A stretch of 64,000 nt of DNA from Sporosarcina sp. Marseille-Q4063. Lineage in GTDB: Bacteria; Bacillota; Bacilli; Bacillales_A; Planococcaceae. A program made the position numbers and the translations under genes. This document shows positions 54,515-64,000 of this stretch, piece after piece. The DNA lies in assembly GCF_018309085.1 (NCBI RefSeq), contig NZ_CP070502.1:1364001-1428000 (forward strand). Direction: 5' to 3'. Numbering within the stretch: position 1 is the stretch's first letter; each line of letters opens with the position of its first letter. The notes under the pieces were generated by a model, which saw only the letters and a list, made by a program, of their open reading frames with translations, did not search any database and was not told the origin of the DNA.

Positions 54515-54978
54515 TATTGCTGGCTCTCTTTCAGCGCACGAGCGACGTCCCGCTTCGCTTCTTTCTGCTTAAGGTCTTCTCGTCTGTCGTAATGTTTCTT
54601 ACCTTTACCAACGCCTACCAGGACCTTCGCGAACCCATTTTTCAAGTGAATCTGTATAGGAACGATTGTATAACCTTGTTGCCCTGTTTTTCCGATCAAC
54701 TGGTTGATTTGCCTTCTATGAAGGAGAAGCTTTCGAGTTCGTACGGGATCATGATTAAACCGATTTCCTTGATCGTAAGGACTAATATGCATATTCACGA
54801 TCCAAGCTTCATTATTACGAATTTGAACGAATGCTTCTCTCAACTGGACTTTTCCGGCGCGAATCGATTTGATTTCTGTTCCTTGCAAGACGATACCCGC
54901 TTCATGGGTATCTTCAATTGCATAATCGAAATTCGCCCTTCTATTTCTGGCTAGAATATTGCCTTTCCCTTTAGCCAT
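54511..54978 (-). CDS. smpB: SsrA-binding protein
   Basis: A 155-residue oligonucleotide-binding-fold protein that binds tmRNA and brings it to stalled ribosomes. The conserved segments are [40 protein letters not shown] and [20 protein letters not shown]. The C-terminal tail [17 protein letters not shown] enters the decoding centre. It is the usual neighbour of rnr and ssrA. Confidence 0.98.
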   Translation of the reverse strand: MAKGKGNILARNRRANFDYAIEDTHEAGIVLQGTEIKSIRAGKVQLREAFVQIRNNEAWIVNMHISPYDQGNRFNHDPVRTRKLLLHRRQINQLIGKTGQQGYTIVPIQIHLKNGFAKVLVGVGKGKKHYDRREDLKQKEAKRDVARALKESQQY

Positions 54979-55026
54979 CGATTCTTCCCCCTTTATGTGC
55001 CGGGGACAGCAATCGTCACTCCGGCA

Positions 55027-57348
55027 TCATTTTCTTTTTCTAGGTTTTCTTTTTGTTTTTTTAGCGACGCCTTCATAATACTTTTTCTTGTTATTCGTCG
55101 CTTGGGGCTTTCTTTTCCCTTTAGGTGTATCCGATTGTTTGCCTGAACCCTGTTGTTTCTTCGCATGGATTACTTTCGGCGATTCTCTACGAGTGCGGTG
55201 GAATGTCTGCTTCATCCCGACAAGTTCAAAATCGATTGCCGATTCTTCTGGTTTCACAGCCACAACTCTGACTGTCACTTCAGCGCCGATTCTGAATTGC
55301 TTTCCTGTGTGCTCGCCGATCATCATCATTTGTCTATCGTCAAATCGATAATAATCATCCGTCATATATGAAACATGGACGAGCCCTTCAATCGTATTCT
55401 CCAGTTCGACAAATAAACCGAAATTCGTAACGGATGACACGACACCTTCAAACTCTTCGCCAATTTTATCAAGCATAAATTGAGCTTGTTTCAAGGATTC
55501 AGTGTCTCGTTCAGCATCTACCGCCCGGCGCTCCCGTTCAGATGTATGTTCGGCAATTTCAGTCAACACTGCATTCCAATGTTCGATTGTCTTTGCAGAG
55601 ACATCCTTTTCGATTAAATACGTTCGGATTAAACGATGAACGATTAAATCCGGGTAACGACGTATTGGTGCCGTAAAATGCGTGTAGAAATCAGTTGATA
55701 ACCCGAAATGCCCTAAACTTTCCTCGAAGTATTTCGCTTGTTGCATCGAGCGTAATAACATCGTCGAGATAACTGTCTCTTCCGGCATGCCTTGAATCGA
55801 TTCAACAATTTCCTGCAGTGCGCGTGGATGGACATCATTGCCCGTTCCTTTGACAACTACTCCGAAATTCGTTAAGAACTCAAAGAACTTTTGTAATTTC
55901 TCAGCTTTAGGATTTTCATGTATTCGATAAATAAACGGAACTTGAAGCCAGTGGAAATGCTCTGCAATCGTTTCATTCGCCGCAAGCATAAACTCTTCAA
56001 TAAGTTTTTCCGACACTGTGCGCTCGACGATGACGACGTCTGTCGGCCATCCTTCTTCATCTACAAGGATTTTTGATTCCCTAAAATCAAAATCAATGGC
56101 CCCGCGGTCGATTCGTTTCGTTTTTAAGATTTTCGCAAGATCTGCCATGTCATTCAACATAGGAACGATATGTGCATACTTCTCAACTAATTCCTCATCT
56201 TTTTCTTCGATGATTTTATAAACATCCGAGTACGTCATTCTTTCTTTCGAATTAATAACACTTTCAAATATTTCATGTTCAACCACTTTACCGTTTCGAT
56301 CGATTTTCATGACACATGATAAAGTCAGACGATCGACACCTGGATTTAATGAACAAATCCCATTGGAAAGTTTATGCGGCAACATCGGGATCACACGGTC
56401 CGTTAAATAGACGCTTGTCCCGCGTTCATAAGCCTCTTCATCCATTGGCGAGTTTTCCGTTACGTAATAGCTGACATCGGAAATATGAACGGATAAAGTG
56501 TACGTGCCATCTTCATTTTTAACGACTGCAATCGCGTCATCTAGATCTTTTGCATCCGCGCCGTCAATTGTAATCGCCATATCTTCACGCAAATCGCGAC
56601 GTTTAAACAAGTCTTCTTCTTCGACTGTATCGGAGATTTTATTGGCATGATTTAATACATCTTCTGGAAAGTCAATCGCGATTCCATGTTTATAAATAAT
56701 CGATAAAATATCCACGCCCGGATCGTTTCGGTGCCCGAGTATTTGTGTGATCATGCCTGTCGCGGACTTCGAATCGTCCGGCCATTCCGTTATTTCAGCG
56801 ATTACTTTATGGCCCTCAACTGCATCAAGCGAACTCCCTTTGGGAATAAATAAATCCATCGGCAATTTTTTATCGTCCGGAACGACAAATCCAAAGCCTT
56901 TATTATCTTGGTAGGTTCCTACGACCTTCGTTGTTTTACGTTCAGCAATTCGTGTGATTGTTCCTTCACGTCGGTCACCGGAACTGTCACCTGAAACGCG
57001 GACCAAAACGATATCCCCATTCATCGCGCCATTTACTTCATGAGGCGGTATGAAAATATCATCCATTCCATCAGCGTCTGGAGCAACAAAACCAAAGCCT
57101 TTTGCATGCCCGATAAATTTTCCGCGTACATGATTCATTCTTTCAGGGACGCCGTATCGATTCGTTCTCGAGCGAATTAAATGGCCGCTTTGTTCAAGCT
57201 GGACGAGCATTTTCACTAATTCTTTAAATTCAGCCGCTTGTTCAAACCCCAGTAGTTCCTGTATTTCTTGTACAGTAAGCGGTTTGTACGTTTCTTCTTT
57301 CATGAGAGACAATATTCTTTGCCTGAGTTCTTGTTCATAATTATCCAT
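55027..57348 (-). CDS. rnr: Ribonuclease R
   Basis: A 773-residue 3'-5' exoribonuclease for structured RNA, also involved with tmRNA-linked mRNA decay. Domains: N-terminal winged helix (1-60), two cold-shock-type domains ([14 protein letters not shown] and [15 protein letters not shown]), the RNB catalytic core with the metal-binding aspartates in [16 protein letters not shown], an S1 domain near 640-720, and a Lys/Arg-rich tail (last 45 residues). Conserved context: rnr-smpB-ssrA. Confidence 0.97.
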   Translation of the reverse strand: MDNYEQELRQRILSLMKEETYKPLTVQEIQELLGFEQAAEFKELVKMLVQLEQSGHLIRSRTNRYGVPERMNHVRGKFIGHAKGFGFVAPDADGMDDIFIPPHEVNGAMNGDIVLVRVSGDSSGDRREGTITRIAERKTTKVVGTYQDNKGFGFVVPDDKKLPMDLFIPKGSSLDAVEGHKVIAEITEWPDDSKSATGMITQILGHRNDPGVDILSIIYKHGIAIDFPEDVLNHANKISDTVEEEDLFKRRDLREDMAITIDGADAKDLDDAIAVVKNEDGTYTLSVHISDVSYYVTENSPMDEEAYERGTSVYLTDRVIPMLPHKLSNGICSLNPGVDRLTLSCVMKIDRNGKVVEHEIFESVINSKERMTYSDVYKIIEEKDEELVEKYAHIVPMLNDMADLAKILKTKRIDRGAIDFDFRESKILVDEEGWPTDVVIVERTVSEKLIEEFMLAANETIAEHFHWLQVPFIYRIHENPKAEKLQKFFEFLTNFGVVVKGTGNDVHPRALQEIVESIQGMPEETVISTMLLRSMQQAKYFEESLGHFGLSTDFYTHFTAPIRRYPDLIVHRLIRTYLIEKDVSAKTIEHWNAVLTEIAEHTSERERRAVDAERDTESLKQAQFMLDKIGEEFEGVVSSVTNFGLFVELENTIEGLVHVSYMTDDYYRFDDRQMMMIGEHTGKQFRIGAEVTVRVVAVKPEESAIDFELVGMKQTFHRTRRESPKVIHAKKQQGSGKQSDTPKGKRKPQATNNKKKYYEGVAKKTKRKPRKRK

Positions 57349-57395
57349 TTTGCATCCCTCCTTTTTCTATAGAGCATGACCATTTTTAATCATTT

Positions 57396-58142
57396 TCACA
57401 CGTTCCAATCCAGAGATTCAAGGAATTCATAGATGTCTTCATGAAGTTGTTCTTTTTCTGGACCGAGTGTAATGACATGTCCTGATTTTTCGTACCACTT
57501 GATCTGTTTTTCGACCGATTCCGTCTGTTCATAAATATAAGTGGCAGAGTCGGGATTAATAACCGTATCAAGCGTTCCTTGCGTTACAAATAGTGGCGAA
57601 TAAATTTGCTCGACGTTTTCGCTCACTTTATAAATGAGTTCCCGTAAATCAGGTAATGACGGCATTGTTTTTTCGCGTAACGCAGCAACTTCACGTTCAA
57701 TTACGTCTGGATCTTTGCCTTCGTACTTCTTATATTCCTCGGCATATTCCAGGACGCCTTGAAACATGATATCCGTTGTGCGCATGGTCATCGGCGCACA
57801 CATAGTTACAATACCCTTTAATGGTTTGTTATACCCTAATTTAAGTGAAAATACGCCTCCAAGTGACAATCCTGCGACAGCGATTTCAGTGTATCCAGCC
57901 TCGATTAGTTTATTATACCCCGCGAGCGCATCTTCCCACCACTGCTGTGGACCCGTTTTTATTAATTCTTCAGGCGGAACTCCGTGACCTCTATAATGCG
58001 GCGCCAGTGATGTATAGCCTTTTTTCTCGAGAAATCTTCCAAGCATCCGAACGTCTGCAGATGTTCCTGTAAAGCCATGCAGTAACAGAACTGCTCGTTT
58101 TCCTTGTTCAAAAAAGAATGGTTTTGGTTGTGCAATTCTCAT
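57396..58142 (-). CDS. Carboxylesterase (Est30-like)
   Basis: A 248-residue alpha/beta-hydrolase of the Geobacillus Est30/YvaK type. [17 protein letters not shown] carries the oxyanion region, the nucleophile Ser is in GLSLGG near residue 94, the Asp lies in [10 protein letters not shown] and the His in SGHVITLG. It lies between secG and rnr, as in B. subtilis. A secG-proximal terminator ends at its ribosome binding site, so expression may depend on read-through. Confidence 0.93.
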   Translation of the reverse strand: MRIAQPKPFFFEQGKRAVLLLHGFTGTSADVRMLGRFLEKKGYTSLAPHYRGHGVPPEELIKTGPQQWWEDALAGYNKLIEAGYTEIAVAGLSLGGVFSLKLGYNKPLKGIVTMCAPMTMRTTDIMFQGVLEYAEEYKKYEGKDPDVIEREVAALREKTMPSLPDLRELIYKVSENVEQIYSPLFVTQGTLDTVINPDSATYIYEQTESVEKQIKWYEKSGHVITLGPEKEQLHEDIYEFLESLDWNV

Positions 58143-58154
58143 TTTTCTACCTCC

Positions 58155-58193
58155 AAAAAAAATGCCTGACCATTCTGAAGTGGAATGTCAGGC
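58155..58193 (-). terminator. Terminator between secG and the esterase, touching the esterase RBS
   Basis: TGCCTGAC-ATTC/GAAT-GTCAGGCG stem followed on the minus strand by T8 and then directly by GGAGG of the esterase gene. Confidence 0.85.
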
Positions 58194-58225
58194 GATGATG
58201 TTTATTAAAATAACTTGATTTTTAG

Positions 58226-58453
58226 TTAAAATTTAACCACTAAAATAGCCAGTACGAAAAACAAAACTGCTAGCACTATAGTTACACGTTGTAGGACTAA
58301 GTCGAGTCCACGAGCTTTTTGTTTTCCGAATAGTTGTTCAGCCCCACCTGAGATGGCTCCTGAAAGACCTGCACTTGATCCGGATTGTAATAATACGACT
58401 ACAATTAAAGCTAATGCTACGATTAAAAGCAGCGTCATCAGCAAAGCATGCAT
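58226..58453 (-). CDS. secG: Protein translocase subunit SecG
   Basis: A 75-residue membrane protein with two transmembrane segments ([20 protein letters not shown] and [17 protein letters not shown]) and the conserved [19 protein letters not shown] loop. The start MHALLMT has GGAGG about 11 bases upstream. It is part of the SecYEG channel. Confidence 0.95.
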   Translation of the reverse strand: MHALLMTLLLIVALALIVVVLLQSGSSAGLSGAISGGAEQLFGKQKARGLDLVLQRVTIVLAVLFFVLAILVVKF

Positions 58454-58553
58454 TTTGTTTCCACCTCCTGAATAGAACTTCACAATAAGTACTATTTTAC
58501 CAAATAGAAACAATTGTTACAACCTTTATTTTTGATTAGTCATACAATATTGC

Positions 58554-58582
58554 TAAAAAAACTCACTTCGTTGAGTTTTTTC
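58554..58582 (-). terminator. Terminator of the glycolytic operon after eno
   Basis: AAAAAACTCA/TGAGTTTTTT-type stem with a five-base loop, immediately after the eno stop. Confidence 0.9.
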
Positions 58583-58584
58583 GA

Positions 58585-61409
<2,825 letters not shown>

Positions 61410-61417
<8 letters not shown>

Positions 61418-62171
61418 TAGCGCCCGCCTCGATCAATTTTATGAACGATTCAGGTTCTAAGCTTGCACCGCCAACAAGTGCTCCGTCAATATGTTCTTTT
61501 GATAGGAGTTCTTCTATATTATTAGGGTTAACGCTGCCGCCGTATTGGATTCGAACTGCATCGGAAACTTCTTCGCTGTATAGTTCCTCGACCGTTTTGC
61601 GAATCGCTTCGCACACTTCATTCGCATCATCGGCAGTTGCCGTTTTTCCAGTGCCGATTGCCCAAATTGGTTCGTAGGCAATTACCGCTTTTTTAGCGTT
61701 ATTTCCGTCAACAGCTTTGAACGCTTCTTTTACTTGGTGAGAAACCTTTTCGACAGTTGTGTTGCTTTCACGTTCATCAAGCGTTTCCCCGACACATACA
61801 ATCGGAGTTAGATCGTATTCAAAAGCGGCATGCACTTTTTCGTTTACGGATTGATCAGTTTCATTATAATATTCACGACGTTCCGAGTGGCCAAGAATCA
61901 CATAGTTAACTCCGACACTTTTCAACATCGCTGGGCTTACTTCACCGGTAAATGCACCTTCTTTTTCAGAATGCATCGTTTGTGCACCGATGTTAAGCGC
62001 AGAACCTTCAGTAAGATCAACAAGTTTCGTCAGATATAGTGACGGGGTACAAACAATTGCCTCAACACGATCTGAAACAGGTAATTTAGCTTTCACTTCT
62101 TCTGCAAATTGCTCTGCTTCTTCAGCTGTTTTATACATTTTCCAGTTTCCTGCAATAATACGTTTTCGCAA
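61410..62171 (-). CDS. tpiA: Triose-phosphate isomerase
   Basis: A 253-residue TIM barrel interconverting dihydroxyacetone phosphate and glyceraldehyde 3-phosphate. The catalytic His is in ILGHSERR, the Glu in [14 protein letters not shown], and the lysine in GNWKMYK. It sits 14 bp after pgk. Confidence 0.98.
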
Positions 62172-62185
62172 AATATTCCCTCCGA

Positions 62186-63370
62186 TTAGTTGTCGTCTAG
62201 TGCTGTAACACCTGGTAGGTCTTTCCCCTCCATAAATTCAAGGGAAGCGCCTCCGCCTGTCGAAATATGATCCATCTTCTCTCCGACGTTAAACTTTTCA
62301 ACCGCTGCCGCAGAATCGCCGCCGCCGATTACTGTATACCCGTTCGTTTCAGCCATCGCTTCGGCAACGCGTTTCGTTCCATTTTCAAACGGCTCGAGTT
62401 CAAATACGCCCATCGGACCATTCCAAATAATCAATTTCGAGTTTGCAATTACATCCGCGTAAAGATCAGCAGTTTTAGGACCGATATCGAGTCCTTCCCA
62501 ATCCTCTGGAATCGAGTTCAAATCCACAACCTTTGTATTTGCATCTGTGGAAAAATCATCCGCAACCACTACATCGATTGGCAGATAGATCTTCACGCCA
62601 TTTTCTTCGGCTTTTTTCATGAATGATAAGGCAAGATCCATCTTGTCTTCTTCAAGAAGAGACTTTCCAATTTCATACCCTTGCGCTTTCAAGAACGTGT
62701 ATGAAAGACCACCGCCGATAATTAAGTTATCTACAATGTCTAACAAATGATCAATAACACCAATTTTATCTTTAACTTTAGCACCGCCAATAATCGCAGT
62801 GAATGGACGTTCCGGTTTTGAAAGTGCTTTACCTAGGACGTCTAGCTCTTTTTCAAGGAGCAAGCCCGATACGGCAGTCAGGTGTTCTGCAATGCCCGCG
62901 GTCGAAGCATGTGCACGATGTGCGGCTCCAAATGCATCATTGACAAACACATCTGCAAGTTTCGCAAATTCTTTCGCTAATTCCGGATCATTTTTTTCTT
63001 CGCCTGCATGGAAACGCACATTTTCAAGAAGGACAATGTCTCCATTTCCCATTTTTGAAATAGCGTTTTCTACTTCTTCGCCAATTGACTCATCTAGCTT
63101 TTGTACTGGTTTATTAATAAGTTCGGCAAGTTTTTTTCCAGCTTCGGTAAGACGCATTTCTTCATTAACTTCACCTTTTGGTCGTCCGAGATGGCTTGCC
63201 AGGATTACTTTGGCGCCGTGATCTGTTAAGTGTTTTATTGTCGGTATGGCTGCACGGATTCTCGTGTCATCCGTAACGTTCCCATCTTCCATCGGCACGT
63301 TAAAATCTACTCGACAAAAAACGCGTTGTCCTTCAAGTTCAATGTCTTTCATCGTCTTTTTTGACTTCAT
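62186..63370 (-). CDS. pgk: Phosphoglycerate kinase
   Basis: A 394-residue two-lobed kinase transferring phosphate from 1,3-bisphosphoglycerate to [23 protein letters not shown] is the substrate-binding signature, [16 protein letters not shown] and [10 protein letters not shown] lie in the nucleotide-binding lobe. GGAGG precedes the start. A hairpin separates it from gapA upstream. Confidence 0.98.
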   Translation of the reverse strand: MKSKKTMKDIELEGQRVFCRVDFNVPMEDGNVTDDTRIRAAIPTIKHLTDHGAKVILASHLGRPKGEVNEEMRLTEAGKKLAELINKPVQKLDESIGEEVENAISKMGNGDIVLLENVRFHAGEEKNDPELAKEFAKLADVFVNDAFGAAHRAHASTAGIAEHLTAVSGLLLEKELDVLGKALSKPERPFTAIIGGAKVKDKIGVIDHLLDIVDNLIIGGGLSYTFLKAQGYEIGKSLLEEDKMDLALSFMKKAEENGVKIYLPIDVVVADDFSTDANTKVVDLNSIPEDWEGLDIGPKTADLYADVIANSKLIIWNGPMGVFELEPFENGTKRVAEAMAETNGYTVIGGGDSAAAVEKFNVGEKMDHISTGGGASLEFMEGKDLPGVTALDDN

Positions 63371-63403
63371 GAAAAATAGCCACCTCCAAGTTTAATTAAA
63401 AAG

Positions 63404-63427
63404 AAGGAACGGGGTACCCCGCTCCTC
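63404..63427 (-). terminator. Hairpin between gapA and pgk
   Basis: GGAACGGGG/CCCCGCTCC stem followed on the minus strand by TTCTTTTT. It probably lets gapA be made in excess over the rest of the glycolytic genes. Confidence 0.75.
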
Positions 63428-63468
63428 TTACCCATTACCATTATAAGGGGTTATAATCGTTCTGGCTA

Positions 63469-64000
63469 TTATAGACCTTTGCTGTGCATAAGAAGCGCTA
63501 AGTCGATACAACGTGCTGAATATGCTGTTTCATTGTCGTACCATGAAATAACTTTCACCATATTGTCTCCCATAACCATTGTTGATAGTCCGTCTACTGT
63601 TGATGAAGATGGGTTACCATTGTAATCGATTGATACAAGTGGCTCGTCCGAGTATACAAGGATATCTTTTAATTCATTTTCAGATGCGTCTTTAAATGCT
63701 TTGTTCACATCTTCAGCTGTTACGCCTTCGTTCAGTTCTGCTACAAAGTCAACCATTGATACGTTTGGAGTTGGTACGCGAACTGCCATTCCATCAAGCT
63801 TTCCTTCTAGTGCTGGAATTACTTGTGTCACTGCAGAAGCAGCTCCTGTAGTCGTTGGAATCATTGATTCAGCTGCTGCACGTGCACGTCTGTAATCTGA
63901 ATGTGGCAAGTCAAGCAGGTGTTGATCGTTTGTATAAGCGTGAATTGTTGTCATTAAACCGCGTTTAACGCCGAATTTGTCATTCAATACTTTTACAACA
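63469..64000 (-). CDS. gapA: Glyceraldehyde-3-phosphate dehydrogenase (partial, 5' end outside the window)
   Basis: The C-terminal ~177 residues of GAPDH, read off the right edge. The frame continues upstream of the internal Met as [14 protein letters not shown]; the catalytic Cys lies just beyond the edge. [32 protein letters not shown] and [17 protein letters not shown] are standard. The neighbouring pgk-tpiA-gpmI-eno order supports the glycolytic gapA rather than gapB. Confidence 0.95.
   Translation of the reverse strand, partial: VVKVLNDKFGVKRGLMTTIHAYTNDQHLLDLPHSDYRRARAAAESMIPTTTGAASAVTQVIPALEGKLDGMAVRVPTPNVSMVDFVAELNEGVTAEDVNKAFKDASENELKDILVYSDEPLVSIDYNGNPSSSTVDGLSTMVMGDNMVKVISWYDNETAYSARCIDLALLMHSKGL

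Overview
The window looks like a chromosomal segment of a low-GC, spore-forming Gram-positive rod of the order Bacillales, most probably a Planococcaceae member close to Sporosarcina. The reasons are the glycolytic block gapA-pgk-tpiA-pgm-eno followed by secG, a carboxylesterase, rnr, smpB and ssrA, strong GGAGG-type ribosome binding sites, intrinsic terminators after most operons, cre-like boxes, and the housekeeping gene types. The genus is an inference.

Layout. 0-6.1 kb: a 5'-3' exonuclease, a small membrane protein, and a compact histidine-degradation operon hutU-hutI-hutH. 6.1-7.3 kb: an intergenic stretch with a 21-bp-period repeat array, then a Gly/Pro-repeat protein behind a possible sporulation promoter. 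7.3-18.1 kb: a leftward exopolysaccharide operon (initiating sugar transferase, fused chain-length/BY-kinase protein, degenerate CpsB-type phosphatase, flippase, glycosyltransferase, polymerase, epimerase, two GNAT/FemAB-type proteins, polysaccharide deacetylase). Behind it lies a MalT/LuxR-type regulator (18.4-21.0 kb), with a second 21-bp array upstream of that. 21.3-22.2 kb: a cation efflux protein with an attenuator-like leader.

22.6-37.6 kb: a uronate-polysaccharide utilisation locus, best read as alginate-type. It has a secreted beta-helix lyase with CBM96-like domain, a cytoplasmic DUF4962/heparinase-II-type exolyase, a lipoprotein plus two LplB/LplC-type permeases, a divergent YesM/YesN-type two-component system, KdgF, a YesL-like protein, an SDR reductase and an MFS transporter. 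Three cre-like sites sit at its promoters. 37.6-44.3 kb: two secreted nucleic-acid enzymes, a double nuclease and a 5'-nucleotidase, that share an unassigned domain of about 100 residues.

44.6-54 kb is an untidy accessory stretch: an asparagine-synthase paralogue without its catalytic cysteine, a Cys-rich copper-binding protein, small membrane proteins, an OmpR-type regulator with a decayed kinase, a hydrolase fused behind a duplicated asnB 5' end, an antiporter with a premature stop, and copies of a repeat next to ssrA. 54-64 kb is the conserved ssrA-smpB-rnr-est-secG-eno-pgm-tpiA-pgk-gapA block; gapA is cut by the window edge.

The strongest candidates for something new are the asnB Cys2-to-Asn change with promoter duplication, the paired loss of catalytic residues in the EPS kinase/phosphatase genes, the shared module in the two secreted nucleases, and the 21-bp arrays. 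All family calls come from reading motifs; no search was run.
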